From Nocardiopsis kunsanensis DSM 44524 (lineage in GTDB: Bacteria; Actinomycetota; Actinomycetes; Streptosporangiales; Streptosporangiaceae), in assembly GCF_000340965.1 (NCBI RefSeq), contig NZ_ANAY01000019.1:1-64000 (forward strand): a stretch of 64,000 nucleotides of DNA, in the 5' to 3' direction. Below the pieces are notes generated by a model, which searched no databases, was not told the DNA's origin, and worked only from the letters and a program-made list of their open reading frames with translations. A program made the position numbers and the translations under genes. This document shows, one piece after another, positions 21,129 through 30,514 of this stretch (position 1 is its first letter; every line of letters begins with the position of its first letter).

Positions 21129-22571
21129 TCAGCGCCCGGAGATCCGGCCCGCCAGTCCCGCCAAGCGCGAGGTGTGTCCGGCAGAACCGGACTCGCGCCG
21201 GTCAGCGGTGCGGTAGAGCCCGTTGGTGACCCGCGTGCCGACCCAGCGCAGAGGCTCGGGCTCCCAGCCGCGGACCCGGCGCCCCACCCACGGCAGACGG
21301 GTCAGCTCGGTCTCCCGGCCCAGGAGCAGATCACGCAGGGTGCGTCCGGCCAGATTGCTGGTGGCCACCCCGCTGCCGACGTAACCGCCGGCCCATCCGA
21401 GCCCGGTCCCGGTGTCCAGGTCGACCGTGGGCAGCCAGTCACGGGGCGCACCGAGCACCCCGGACCAGGCGTGTTCGATGGGGACCTCGGCGACGTCGGG
21501 CAGCAACCGGACCAGGGAACGCCACAGTTCGGCGATGGTGTGCGGCGGGGTGGCGCCCTCGGCATCGGGCTCGGAGCCGAAACGGTGGGGCACGCCCCGC
21601 CCGCCGACGGCGATCCGGTCGTCGGCCGTGCGCTGGGCGTAGACGTAGGTGTGGGCGCTGTCACCGAGGACCTCGCGGCCCTGCCAACCGATGCGCTCCC
21701 ACAGCTCGGCCGGCACGGGTTCGGTCGCGATCATCGACGCGTGCATGGGCAGCCAGTCGCGGCGCAGACCGCGCATCGTGGCGGTGTAGCCCTCGGTCGC
21801 GCGGATCACGTGGTCGGCGTGGACCGTGCCGAGCTCGGTGACGGCGGCCGGGCGGGCCGCACCGCGCCGCGGGCGGATCTCGGTGACGGTCGTGCTCTCG
21901 TACAGGTCCACACCCAGCGCTTCGACGGTGTCGGCCAGACCGCGCGCGAGCTTGGCCGGCTGGATGCGTGCCGCGTGGGGCGAGTAGGCGGCCGCGGTGA
22001 TCCCGTCCACGGCAACGCCCTGGTCCTGGTCGGGGTCGACCATGTGCAGGTCGTCGGGCCAGTAGCCCCACTCCTGCAGGTGCGCGATGTCGCGGGCGAG
22101 CCGTTCGCGCTGGGCCGTGTTGGTGGCCACCAGGCGCATGCCGCCCTGATGGACGTCGGCGTCGATGCCCTCGTCCCCGGCCACCCGCACGACCTCCTCC
22201 ACGGTACGCATCAGCGCGCGTTGGAAGGCGATCATCGCAGCCTTGCCGTGGGAGCGTGCGTAGCGCTCGCGCGGGCCGGGGAACTCCGCCGACAGCCATC
22301 CGCCGTTGCGGCCCGAGGCACCGAACCCCGCGAAGTGACGGTCGAGGACGGCCACCCGGAGGTCGGGCTGCTCCTTCTTGAGGTAGTAGGCGGTCCACAG
22401 CCCCGTGTACCCGGCGCCCACGACACAGACGTCGTAATCGGCGTCGCCCCCGAGCGGTGCACGGCGCCGGGGCCGGCCGAGCTCGCGGTACCAGAAGGAG
22501 ACGGCGCCGTTGACAAAACGTGGGGACCGAGGGATCGGCCTCATCTGTGCGGCAGCAGTGAAGAGTCGCAT
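21129..22571 (-). CDS. FAD-dependent oxidoreductase, DAO family (gamma-glutamylputrescine oxidase-like)
   Basis: A 480-residue flavoprotein. A dinucleotide-binding motif VCVVGAGYTGLWTAYYL lies near residues 48-64, followed by GFGASGRNGGW, typical of the DadA/PuuB group that oxidises amines or amino acids. An N-terminal SFWYREL element resembles gamma-glutamylputrescine oxidoreductases. Start choice: ATG 22569-22571 has GGGGGA upstream; ATG 22542-22544 has none. It lies downstream of a MarR regulator and a class III aminotransferase, which suggests an amine or polyamine degradation unit. The substrate is inferred, not proven. Confidence 0.8.
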   Translation of the reverse strand: MRLFTAAAQMRPIPRSPRFVNGAVSFWYRELGRPRRRAPLGGDADYDVCVVGAGYTGLWTAYYLKKEQPDLRVAVLDRHFAGFGASGRNGGWLSAEFPGPRERYARSHGKAAMIAFQRALMRTVEEVVRVAGDEGIDADVHQGGMRLVATNTAQRERLARDIAHLQEWGYWPDDLHMVDPDQDQGVAVDGITAAAYSPHAARIQPAKLARGLADTVEALGVDLYESTTVTEIRPRRGAARPAAVTELGTVHADHVIRATEGYTATMRGLRRDWLPMHASMIATEPVPAELWERIGWQGREVLGDSAHTYVYAQRTADDRIAVGGRGVPHRFGSEPDAEGATPPHTIAELWRSLVRLLPDVAEVPIEHAWSGVLGAPRDWLPTVDLDTGTGLGWAGGYVGSGVATSNLAGRTLRDLLLGRETELTRLPWVGRRVRGWEPEPLRWVGTRVTNGLYRTADRRESGSAGHTSRLAGLAGRISGR

Positions 22572-22736
22572 CTTTCCCCCGGAACCTCTGTACTCACAGC
22601 CACCCCGCGTGGCTCCCCCGAACCTCACGCCAATTTACATGCGAACAGCGAGTTGCCGCGCGTTTTCTGATGATTCGGGTGGATCCAGACTTTCGTCAAC
22701 CGGACCGAGCGGACCTCGGAGCAGAATCCGAAAACA

Positions 22737-23192
22737 TTACGCATGCGAGCTGTCACGGAGCGTACGTGCGATTGTGGTGAGTTGTCGAACCCCGTCCTCC
22801 CCCAGGGGCTCGAGCACGTGTTCGCGCAGACGCCGGACGTGCTTGGCCCTGACCTCGTCGACGAAGTCGACCCCTCCCTCGGTGAGGGAGGCGTAGACGA
22901 CACGGCGGTCGTGGGCACAGTTCTCCCGCACCAGGTACCCCTCACGCTCGAGCCGGTCGGCCAGTTTGGTGAACCCTCCGGTACTCAGACTGACCTCCCG
23001 CGCCAAACGACTCATGGGAAGGCGGTGCTCAGGGGTGCGCTGGAGCCGGATGAGGACCTCGAACCAGGGACCGGACATGTCCTTGCCGTCAGGGGTGATA
23101 CCACCCAGCAGTTTCGGCTGTATCGAGTTCATCGCCTCATGCACCAGCCCCCAGGCGGTGATGAGGTCGTCGTCGCTCACGTCTGCGCCCAT
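22737..23192 (-). CDS. MarR-family transcriptional regulator
   Basis: A 151-residue winged-helix regulator. The recognition region is LPMSRLAREVSLSTGGFTKLADRLEREGYLV split across residues ~56-86, and the beta wing carries the hallmark DRRVVYASLTEGG. MarR proteins are dimers, usually repressors relieved by small ligands. It lies between the aminotransferase and the FAD oxidoreductase on the same strand and may control one or both. The start codon ATG at 23190-23192 is preceded by an AT-rich region. Confidence 0.92.
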   Translation of the reverse strand: MGADVSDDDLITAWGLVHEAMNSIQPKLLGGITPDGKDMSGPWFEVLIRLQRTPEHRLPMSRLAREVSLSTGGFTKLADRLEREGYLVRENCAHDRRVVYASLTEGGVDFVDEVRAKHVRRLREHVLEPLGEDGVRQLTTIARTLRDSSHA

Positions 23193-23232
23193 ACCCGTCC
23201 TCTTCGCTCCCGCGAGGCACCCACGCCCCGCG

Positions 23233-23266
23233 CATAAGAAGTATCTTCCTAGAAAATATTACTACA
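23233..23266 (-). promoter_or_regulatory. AT-rich promoter/operator region of the MarR gene
   Basis: This short AT-rich stretch (including CTTCCTAGAAAATATTACT) 40-75 bases upstream of the marR ATG contrasts with the flanking GC-rich DNA. The outer AGTA and TACT arms form a loose inverted repeat around a CTAG centre. It is the likely location of the marR promoter and possibly its own operator; exact boxes are not clear. Confidence 0.35.
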
Positions 23267-23317
23267 TGAAGGAGAGAAGAACAGAGGGTCCGCGTGAGCC
23301 GAGAGCACACAGAACAA

Positions 23318-23367
23318 GCCGGTGGCCCACCGCAACCGGCCTCAACCGATCACGAGGGGCCACCGGC
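23318..23367 (-). terminator. Terminator after the aminotransferase gene
   Basis: A perfect 11 bp inverted repeat (23318-23328 with 23357-23367, 28-base loop) starts 25 bases past the aminotransferase stop. It suggests the aminotransferase and marR are separate transcripts. Confidence 0.6.
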
Positions 23368-23391
23368 AACGGTGTGGCCGTCGGGACCCTT

Positions 23392-24699
23392 TCAATGGCG
23401 AGCGGTCACCGCGTCCAACGCCCCGTACAGCGTCGAGGCGAGATGGTCGATCTGCTCCCAGGTGATGATCAGCGGCGGGGAGACCAGGAGCGCATCGGGG
23501 ATCGGACGGACGACGACCCCGCGGGCACGGGCCTCGGCGAAGACCTCCGCCGTGGTGACACCGCGCTCGGTCAGGGCCTCCTCGGTGAGTTCCACCGCGC
23601 CCATCACACCGACGCCCGAACGCACCTCCCCGACCAGCGGGTGGGACTCCAACCCCCGCAGAGCGCTGTCGAGGTGGCGCTCGACCTCCAACGAGACGGT
23701 GAAGAGGTCCTCCCGCTCGAGGATGTCGAGGTTGGCCATCGCCGCCGCGCAACAGGTCGGGTGCCCCGCATAGGTGGTGCCGTGCACGAACGGATTGCCC
23801 TCCTGGTTCCAGAAGGGGTCGGCCACCCGGCCGTTGACCACGACGCCGCCCAGGGGCAGGTACCCGCTGGAGACACCCTTGGCGAAGACGATCATGTCCG
23901 GGCTGACGCCGAAGCGCTCGATCCCGAACCAGTTGCCCAGACGCGCGAACCCGCAGATGACACTGTCGACGACGAACAGGACGTCGTACTGGTGGCAGAT
24001 GCGGGCCACCTCGGTGAAGTAGTCGCGCTCGGGCGCGTACACACCGCCGGCGCCGATGACCGGCTCGGCGAAGAACGCGGCCACGTTCTCCGGACCGACC
24101 CGCAGGATCTCCTCCTCGACCGCGGCGGCCGAGTCGTGGGGAACCACGGAGGTGTCACGGACCATCTCCCCGAAGCCGGTACGGAACCGGTTCATCCCGA
24201 TCATGCTGGTACCGAAGCCGTTGAGGCCGTGGTAACCGGCGGTACGGCTGATGAGGTGGGTCTTGTCCCCACGCCCCAGGGCGTACCAGTAACGGCGGGC
24301 CAGTTTGGCCGCGGTGTCGATGGACTCCCCTCCCCCGGAGGTGAGGATCACACGGGGGTCGACCACGGGCGCGTGCGCGGCGAGGCGCTCGCTGAGCTCG
24401 ATCGCGGGGACGTTGGCGAAGTCGTTGTAGACGGTGTACGCGTCCAGCGTGCTCATCTGGCGGTGGACGGCGTCCGCGATCTCGGTACGGCCGTGTCCCA
24501 CGTTGCAGTACCAGAGGCTCGACGTACCGTCCAGGAACCGGTCACCGGAATCGTCCCACAGCCACACGCCCTCTGCGCGGGACACCACGAACTCCGGCCC
24601 CTTGGCCACGGTGTTCATATCGCAGAACGTGTGCCAGAGACGACTGGGCTCCCGGTGATCTTTGGGAGCGAGTGCGGATGAGACAACCGTTTCGGTCAT
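23392..24699 (-). CDS. Class III PLP-dependent aminotransferase
   Basis: A 435-residue aspartate-aminotransferase-superfamily enzyme of the omega-amino-acid/amine-pyruvate type. Recognisable elements are LWHTFCDMN and LWYCNVGHGRTEIADAV at the N-terminus, the cofactor Asp region FVVDSVICGFARLG, and the PLP lysine in FAKGVSSGYLPLGG. It is not ArgD: the DEIQSG motif reads DSVICG and a second argD is not expected. With the nearby FAD oxidoreductase, a role in polyamine or beta-amino acid degradation is plausible. The ATG at 24697-24699 has a GGAGGTC ribosome site at good spacing. The long frame to 24867 is not supported. Confidence 0.85.
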   Translation of the reverse strand: MTETVVSSALAPKDHREPSRLWHTFCDMNTVAKGPEFVVSRAEGVWLWDDSGDRFLDGTSSLWYCNVGHGRTEIADAVHRQMSTLDAYTVYNDFANVPAIELSERLAAHAPVVDPRVILTSGGGESIDTAAKLARRYWYALGRGDKTHLISRTAGYHGLNGFGTSMIGMNRFRTGFGEMVRDTSVVPHDSAAAVEEEILRVGPENVAAFFAEPVIGAGGVYAPERDYFTEVARICHQYDVLFVVDSVICGFARLGNWFGIERFGVSPDMIVFAKGVSSGYLPLGGVVVNGRVADPFWNQEGNPFVHGTTYAGHPTCCAAAMANLDILEREDLFTVSLEVERHLDSALRGLESHPLVGEVRSGVGVMGAVELTEEALTERGVTTAEVFAEARARGVVVRPIPDALLVSPPLIITWEQIDHLASTLYGALDAVTARH

Positions 24700-25015
24700 A
24701 TGGCGACCTCCGAGCCGTGACTTGCGCAGAGCGCAGTGGATGAACCCAGGTTGAATCCGACCTACACCCGGACGCCCGGTTGTGGCAGGTACTTGCAGGC
24801 TAAACGTGATGAGCGCCTCACGGCAAGAGGCAAAACGAAGCGTCATGCCCCGAAACTCGAAGATCATGCGAGCTACCCCCGCCTCTTCTCCCCAAAACCC
24901 GCCCTACGCAGGAAAAACAGCCGCGAAAATTTTTTGTTCCAGGGGGGCTTCCATCGAGCGTTTCGTCCCATGGCAGGGGTACGCAGGGGCTCCGGAACCG
25001 ATTCAACACACAAGA
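24700..25015. other. Intergenic region with an AT-rich island
   Basis: No gene is seen between the aminotransferase start and the pheT terminator. It contains an AT-rich island at about 24900-24945 with A- and T-tracts, unusual for this window. On the minus strand TTTTCG and TAGGGC are 17 bases apart there and could be a weak aminotransferase promoter. The long untranslated stretch (about 200 bases) could alternatively carry a regulatory leader; no known riboswitch is recognised. Confidence 0.3.
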
Positions 25016-25054
25016 GCGGGACGGGTCATCCTCCTCGGGTAGGACCCGTCCCGC
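25016..25054 (-). terminator. Terminator of pheST
   Basis: A perfect 12 bp stem (25016-25027 with 25043-25054) and a 15-base loop begin 23 bases after the pheT stop codon. Confidence 0.8.
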
Positions 25055-25077
25055 CCTGTGTCGATGCACCGGCGGCC

Positions 25078-27564
25078 TCAGCCGCGCAGAACCGCCCCGG
25101 TGCGCTCGGTGGCCGCGGCGACAGCGGCATCGCGTGCGGCCCCGGCCTCCTCCGCGGTCAGAGTGCGGTCGGAGGCACGGAAGCGCAGCGCGAAAGCGAC
25201 GGACTTGTAGCCCTCGCCGACCTGGTCACCCGTGTAGACGTCGAACAGGCGCACGCCCTCCAGCAGATCACCGGCGCCCTCGGCCAGGGCATCGCTGAGC
25301 ACACCGACCGGGACACTTTCGTCCACGACCAGCGCCACGTCCTGAGTGGCGACCGGGTAGGTGGAGACCTCCGGAGCCCGCACCGGGGTACGGGCGTTCT
25401 CGATCACGTCCAGGTCGATCTCGGCGGCCGCGGTGCGGGCGGGCAGGCCGAAGGCCTGGATCGCGCGCGGGTGCAGTTCCCCCGCGTGGCCGGCCAGCAC
25501 ACGCTCGCCGTGCACACGCACGTACAGCGCGGCGCAGCGGCCGGGGTGCCACGGTGCGTACTCGGCGGCCTCGACCTCCAGTCCGACACCGGCGGCACGG
25601 GCCAGGTCACGGGCGGCCTGGATCGCGTCGGCCCAGGTGGCCTCGCGCCCCGGGCCCCACCAGCCACCGCGCTCGGCTCGGCCGGCCAGGACCACACCGG
25701 TGCGGCGGGGCTGGCGCGGCAGAGCGGCGTCCACACGCGCGATCTCCTCGGTGTCCGGACCTCGCTCCACCGACAGGATCGGTGCGTCACCGCCGTGGCT
25801 GGGCAGGTAGACCAGGCCCGTCTCGAACAGCGCCACGTCGTGGAACCCGCGGCTGACGTTGCGGGCCAGGTTCTTGAACAGCCCCGGCAACAACGTCGTG
25901 CGCAGCAGCGGTTCCTCGTCGTTGAGCGGGTTGGCCAGGCGCACGCTGTCACGGCGGGGGTCGTCCGCACCGAGCTGGAGGCCGTCCAGGTCGCGCTCGC
26001 CCACGAACGGGTAACTGAGAACTTCGGTGTGTCCGGTGTCGGCGAGTGTACGCCCGAAGGCACGGCGCAGGCGCTGGCTGTCGCTCAGGCCGCGGCCGGG
26101 CCCGCTCAGGCGCACCGCCGGGATGTTCTCGTAGCCCTCGAACCGGATGACCTCCTCGGCGAGGTCGTTGGGGTCCTCGAGGTCGGGCCGCCACGTGGGC
26201 GGGGTGACCGTGAGGGTGGCGCCCTCACCTTCCACCGTGCAGCCGAGGGCCCGCAGGTGCTTCTCGGCCGTGCCCTCGGGGTAGTCGACCCCGGCCACCG
26301 AGCCCGGGTGGGAGGCACGCATCGTGATGGTGCGGGCCGGTGCCGGCCGTGTGACGTGGGTGTAGGCGCTCTCGACACTCGCACCGCCCAGTTCGGCGAG
26401 GAGTTCGACGGCGCGGGTGGCGGCGGCGAGCTGCACGGCCGAGTCGACACCGCGCTCGAAACGCCGCGAGGCCTCCGAGGACAGCTGGTGGCGGCGGGAG
26501 GCCCGAGCGATGTGCATCTGGTCGAAGTGGGCGGACTCGACCAGCACGTCGGTGGAGCTCAGCCCGATCTCGGTGTCGAGCCCGCCCATGACACCGGCGA
26601 TCGCCTGCGCGCCGGCCTCGTCGGCGATGACGATGTCGTCCGGGTCGAGGGAGCGGCGCACGTGGTCCAGGGTCTCCAGCTTCTCCCCCGTCTCGGCTGC
26701 ACGCACGGTGACGGTGCCCCGGAGGCGCTCCCGGTCCCAGGCGTGCAACGGCTGGCCGAGTTCGAGCATGACGTAGTTGGTCACGTCCACGGCCAGGGAG
26801 ACGGGGCGCACACCGCTCTGGTGCAGGCGGCGCTTCATCCACAACGGGGTGGGTGCCTCGGGGTCGAACCCGGTGACCCCGCGCAGGACGAGCCGATCGG
26901 CCAGAGCCGGGTCGGCGATCACTGCGGGGTGTCCCTCCCCCGCGGGCTCGGCGACGGCGATCTCGGCGGGGTCGTGCAGGTCGACCCCGTAGAGCGTGGC
27001 GGTGTCGCGGGCCACACCCCGCATCGACAGCGCGTACCCGCGGTCGGGGGTGACGGCGATGTCGAGCACGTCCTCACGCAGGCCCAGGAGAGCGATGGCG
27101 TCCCGGCCCGGCTCGCCGAAGCCCTCCGGCAGCACGACGATGCCGGAGTGGTCCTCCCACAGGCCCAGTTCGGTGGCCGAGCAGATCATGCCGGCCGACA
27201 TCCGGCCGTAGGTCTTGCGGGCGCCGATCTCGAAACCGCCGGGCAGGACCGCGCCGGGCAGGACGGCCACGATCAGGTCGCCCTCGGAGAAGTTGCGTGC
27301 GCCGCAGACGATCTCCTGGGGCTCGCCGGTGCCGTTGGCCTCGCCGACGTCGACGCGGCAGAAACGGATCGGCTTCTTGAAACCGGTGAGCTCCTCGATC
27401 TCCAGGACACGACCGAGAACGAGCGGGCCCTTCAGGTCGGCGCCGAGGGTGTCGACGGTCTCGACCTCCAAGCCGGCCAGGGTCAGACGGCCGGCGAGGT
27501 CGCGAGCGGTGACGTCGGCGGGCAGGTCGACGTACTCCCGCAGCCAGGTCATGGGAACACGCAT
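25078..27564 (-). CDS. pheT: Phenylalanyl-tRNA synthetase beta subunit
   Basis: An 828-residue subunit of the alpha2-beta2 enzyme that charges tRNA-Phe. Domains in order: N-terminal tRNA-binding/EMAP-like domain (about 40-150), B3/B4 editing region (about 210-390), B5 domain (about 400-480), catalytic-core-like region, and a C-terminal FDX-ACB anticodon-binding domain (about 735-828, starting near [14 protein letters not shown]). The ATG at 27562-27564 shares one base with the pheS stop (TGATG), so the subunits are translationally coupled for equal synthesis. Length is normal. Confidence 0.97.
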   Translation of the reverse strand: MRVPMTWLREYVDLPADVTARDLAGRLTLAGLEVETVDTLGADLKGPLVLGRVLEIEELTGFKKPIRFCRVDVGEANGTGEPQEIVCGARNFSEGDLIVAVLPGAVLPGGFEIGARKTYGRMSAGMICSATELGLWEDHSGIVVLPEGFGEPGRDAIALLGLREDVLDIAVTPDRGYALSMRGVARDTATLYGVDLHDPAEIAVAEPAGEGHPAVIADPALADRLVLRGVTGFDPEAPTPLWMKRRLHQSGVRPVSLAVDVTNYVMLELGQPLHAWDRERLRGTVTVRAAETGEKLETLDHVRRSLDPDDIVIADEAGAQAIAGVMGGLDTEIGLSSTDVLVESAHFDQMHIARASRRHQLSSEASRRFERGVDSAVQLAAATRAVELLAELGGASVESAYTHVTRPAPARTITMRASHPGSVAGVDYPEGTAEKHLRALGCTVEGEGATLTVTPPTWRPDLEDPNDLAEEVIRFEGYENIPAVRLSGPGRGLSDSQRLRRAFGRTLADTGHTEVLSYPFVGERDLDGLQLGADDPRRDSVRLANPLNDEEPLLRTTLLPGLFKNLARNVSRGFHDVALFETGLVYLPSHGGDAPILSVERGPDTEEIARVDAALPRQPRRTGVVLAGRAERGGWWGPGREATWADAIQAARDLARAAGVGLEVEAAEYAPWHPGRCAALYVRVHGERVLAGHAGELHPRAIQAFGLPARTAAAEIDLDVIENARTPVRAPEVSTYPVATQDVALVVDESVPVGVLSDALAEGAGDLLEGVRLFDVYTGDQVGEGYKSVAFALRFRASDRTLTAEEAGAARDAAVAAATERTGAVLRG

Positions 27565-28682
27565 CAGATCTCACTCCCGAACGCCGAGGAGAAGCGGATG
27601 TCGCCCTCGACCATGTCGCGCATGTCGCGCACCCCGTGCGCGAACATCAGTGTCCGTTCGATACCCAGGCCGAAGGCCCAGCCGCTGTAGACCTCGGGGT
27701 CGACCCCGGCGGCCGTCAGCACCCGCGGGTTGACCACGCCGCAGCCGCCGATCTCGATCCAGCCCTCGCTGGAGCAGGTGCGGCAGGAGGCGTCGGGGTC
27801 GCCCACGGAGTCGCCGCGGCACACGAAGCACTCCATGTCCACCTCGGCCGAGGGCTCGGTGAAGGGGAAGTAGGACGCGCGGAACCGCGTGCGCAGCCCC
27901 TCGCCGAAGACGGCTCCGACGAAGGAGTCGATGGCACCGCGCAGGTGGGCCAGGGTGATGCCCCGGTCCACGACCAGGCCCTCGAGCTGGTGGAAGACCG
28001 GGGTGTGCGTGGCGTCGAGCTCGTCGGTACGGAAGGTCTTGCCCGGGGCGACCACGTAGACCGGCAGTTCGCGCCCGAGCAGGGCGCGCACCTGGACCGG
28101 GGAGGTGTGGGTGCGCAGGACCATGCCCGAGTCACCGCTGTCCTCGCTCTCCACGAAGAAGGTGTCCTGCATCGTGCGGGCGGGATGGTCCGGCTCGAAG
28201 TTGAGGGCGTCGAAGTTGAACCACTCGGCCTCGACCTCGGGGCCCTCGGCGACCTCGAAACCCATGCCGACGAAGACGTCGGTCATGCGCTCGGCGACAG
28301 TGGTCAGCGGGTGGCGCGCGCCGCGCAGTTCACGGTCCCAGGGCAGGGTGACGTCGACGCGCTCCTCCACGAGGACCCGCTCGTCGCGCTCGGCCTCCAG
28401 TACGGCCTGGCGGGCCTTGAGGGCCTGGCCGACGTCGCGGCGGGCCCCGCCCACACGCTTGCCGGCGTCGGCCTTGGCGGTCGGCGGCAGTGCACCGATC
28501 TCCCGGTTGGCCAGAGCCAACGGGGAACGGTCCGAGGCATGGGCGAGCCGGACCTCCTTGAGTTCGTCGAGGTCACCGGCGGCCTCGATGGCCGACAGCG
28601 CTTCCTCGCGCATACGGGCGACCTCGTCGGGGTGCAGGGGTGTCACCTCGACCGGGTCGTAGGAATTGTTGGGTGCAGACAT
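27564..28682 (-). CDS. pheS: Phenylalanyl-tRNA synthetase alpha subunit
   Basis: The 372-residue catalytic subunit. An N-terminal coiled coil (about 25-95) contacts tRNA-Phe; the class II core has [20 protein letters not shown], the [17 protein letters not shown] segment and motif 3 near [17 protein letters not shown] Cys-rich stretch (MECFVCRG ... CRTCSSEG) could bind zinc. ATG 28680-28682 is 184 bases downstream of the sensor-kinase stop, and a leader with two small hairpins precedes it. It forms an operon with pheT. Confidence 0.97.
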   Translation of the reverse strand: MSAPNNSYDPVEVTPLHPDEVARMREEALSAIEAAGDLDELKEVRLAHASDRSPLALANREIGALPPTAKADAGKRVGGARRDVGQALKARQAVLEAERDERVLVEERVDVTLPWDRELRGARHPLTTVAERMTDVFVGMGFEVAEGPEVEAEWFNFDALNFEPDHPARTMQDTFFVESEDSGDSGMVLRTHTSPVQVRALLGRELPVYVVAPGKTFRTDELDATHTPVFHQLEGLVVDRGITLAHLRGAIDSFVGAVFGEGLRTRFRASYFPFTEPSAEVDMECFVCRGDSVGDPDASCRTCSSEGWIEIGGCGVVNPRVLTAAGVDPEVYSGWAFGLGIERTLMFAHGVRDMRDMVEGDIRFSSAFGSEI

Positions 28683-28703
28683 GATGGGTTGCCTCGCCGC
28701 TGA

Positions 28704-28755
28704 CCCCGACCCAGGGGTCGGGGCTCACGGCAGTCACGGTCCGCTCGGAGCGGAC
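28704..28755 (-). promoter_or_regulatory. Two small hairpins in the pheS leader
   Basis: CCCCGAC (28704-28710) pairs with GTCGGGG (28717-28723), about 20 bases upstream of the pheS ATG, and a second inverted repeat (28739-28755, GTCCGC/GCGGAC) lies just before it. They may terminate the upstream kinase transcript or control pheS expression. No T-box consensus or leader peptide rich in Phe is visible. Confidence 0.35.
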
Positions 28756-28866
28756 GAAGCCGACAGGAAGCACAGACGGATTTCGGGCAGACCACGGGAG
28801 AGCCGGAGTTCGGGACACCGGGGCCGGCCGTTGCGCCCACCGGGGGTGCTGGAGTGCCTGATCTGG

Positions 28867-30000
28867 TCAGGCGAACTCGGGCGCCCCGGCGGGCACGGTA
28901 AATCGGAACTCGGCGCCGCCACCGGGGGCGCGTCCGACGGTGATCGTTCCGCCGTGGGCCTCCACCAGACCCTTCACGATGAAGAGCCCGAGGCCGGTGC
29001 CGCTCCGACGCTTGCTGCGCCAGAACTGGCGGAAGACGCGCGGAATGGTCTCGGGCGCAATGCCCTGGCCTTCGTCGCGCACCGACACCGCTGCTCCTCC
29101 TTCACACGGCTCGATCACCACACTGACAGTACCAGCGCCGTGCCGTACCCCGTTTTCCACGAGATTGGTCAGGATCTGCTCGAGTTTGTCCGGGTCGAGC
29201 CACATCTGCGGGATCTCGCCGTGGACACGGACGTCGAAGCGTGTTTCGTCCTCCCCGGAGAAGACACGGCCCGCGACCACGCGCTGGACGGCCTCGTGCA
29301 GGTCGACGACCTGGCGGCGCACCTCGAGGCGGCCGGACTCGATACGGGAGACGTCGAGGAGGTCGTGGATGAGGCGGGTGACGCGGTCGGCATCGGCGTT
29401 GACCGTCTCCAGCATGAAGAACTTCTGTTTGTCGGTCAGACGCTCCCACTTGGTGAGCAGGGTCGAGGTGAAACCTTTGACGCTGGTGAGCGGTGAACGC
29501 AGTTCGTGGGCGACCTCGGAGACCAGGTCGGCCCTGCTGCGTTCGGCCCGGGTGGCGGCGTCGCGCAGTGTGACCACGAGGCGGATGAGTTCGCCCTCGG
29601 GGCGTGCGCGCACGTAGCGGGCGGCGACCAGGACCTCGCGTTCATCGGGCAGGGAGAGGGAACGCTCGGCCTGGCGGACCCGGTCACGGGCACCGCCGTA
29701 GGGGTTGCTGGCCTCCCACCAGTCGTGTCCGTCGGGGCCCACGAACGGCAGGGCGGAACGGAAATCGCTGCCCAGGGCGGTCTCGGCGGGGATCCCGGTG
29801 AGTTGGGCGGCCAGGCTGTTGAAGAGGATGACCCGGCCGCGGGCGTCGGCCACCACGAGGCCGTCGGGCAGGTCGTCAGCACAGAGACCGGAGTCGGCGC
29901 CCCCGGCCCTCTCGGCCCCCGGCACCATCCCGTTGGACGGGTATGTGTGCGCGCCGTCCAGGTCCCCCGTCGGCTGGTCCGCCTTCCGGCCGCTGCCCAC
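28867..30000 (-). CDS. PAS-domain sensor histidine kinase (soluble)
   Basis: A 377-residue kinase without transmembrane helices, so probably cytosolic. A PAS domain spans about 45-150 (DGLVVADARGRVILFNSLAA), the dimerisation/phosphoacceptor domain has VAHELRSPLTSVKGF with the His near residue 164, and the ATPase domain has NLVENGVRHGAG, RDEGQGIAP and SGTGLGLFIVKGLVEAHGG. No response-regulator gene is nearby. A sensor kinase at this position between an rRNA methyltransferase gene and pheS is conserved in actinomycetes such as Streptomyces. The start is GTG at 29998-30000 with a GGGGAG ribosome site. Confidence 0.92.
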   Translation of the reverse strand: MGSGRKADQPTGDLDGAHTYPSNGMVPGAERAGGADSGLCADDLPDGLVVADARGRVILFNSLAAQLTGIPAETALGSDFRSALPFVGPDGHDWWEASNPYGGARDRVRQAERSLSLPDEREVLVAARYVRARPEGELIRLVVTLRDAATRAERSRADLVSEVAHELRSPLTSVKGFTSTLLTKWERLTDKQKFFMLETVNADADRVTRLIHDLLDVSRIESGRLEVRRQVVDLHEAVQRVVAGRVFSGEDETRFDVRVHGEIPQMWLDPDKLEQILTNLVENGVRHGAGTVSVVIEPCEGGAAVSVRDEGQGIAPETIPRVFRQFWRSKRRSGTGLGLFIVKGLVEAHGGTITVGRAPGGGAEFRFTVPAGAPEFA

Positions 30001-30514
30001 GCCTCTCCCCGCTCCCTCGAAGGTCCACGATCACAGCACCCGGGCCGCGAACCGTCGACCGGCTCGTTGTCGTACCCGCGAGAACTCCGCAGGCGGTCTA
30101 CCCCGCACCCCCGAACGGTACGCCTGACCTCCCCGGTCGGCCGCACGTGGCGGGGATCGAGCGTATAGGGGCCCACGGCGCTCCGCGCACCCGGGCCACC
30201 GGGAGTCCCTGTCCGACACTCACGCGTTGTCGTCGGGCCTGCCCGTCCGACGGCTCGGGTGCACCGTTCTACCCGCGACACGGGTAACGGGTCCCGGGTC
30301 CGCGGCTCCTACACCTGAACCACCGCGATCCGGGTCAGACCCTATCGGCCCGGAGCAATGGTGCACGTGCATTTCGGATGGATCGGGTCATCGGACCATG
30401 GGTGCAAAGGATTCCGGAACCCCGGAACAGCCATCGCCCGAGCCCCGGAACCAACTACCGTACGTAGCCGGACCCGGGCCCAGCTGGACCGATACACACG
30501 GGTTCGGGAAAGGA
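30001..30514. other. Intergenic region without a recognised gene
   Basis: No convincing coding region on either strand. A small perfect inverted repeat, TACCCG (30270-30275) and CGGGTA (30281-30286), is present. The kinase promoter presumably lies here, but no good -35/-10 pair is evident. Short open frames in this stretch lack ribosome sites and family resemblance. Confidence 0.4.

Noticed and set aside
22484..22493. Minus-strand TGGTACCGCG resembling a T-box antiterminator core
   Set aside because: It lies inside the FAD oxidoreductase coding sequence (FWYREL) with no specifier hairpin or terminator around it.
28683..28866. T-box or Phe leader peptide for pheST
   Set aside because: No T-box consensus, and no short frame with Phe codons next to a terminator.
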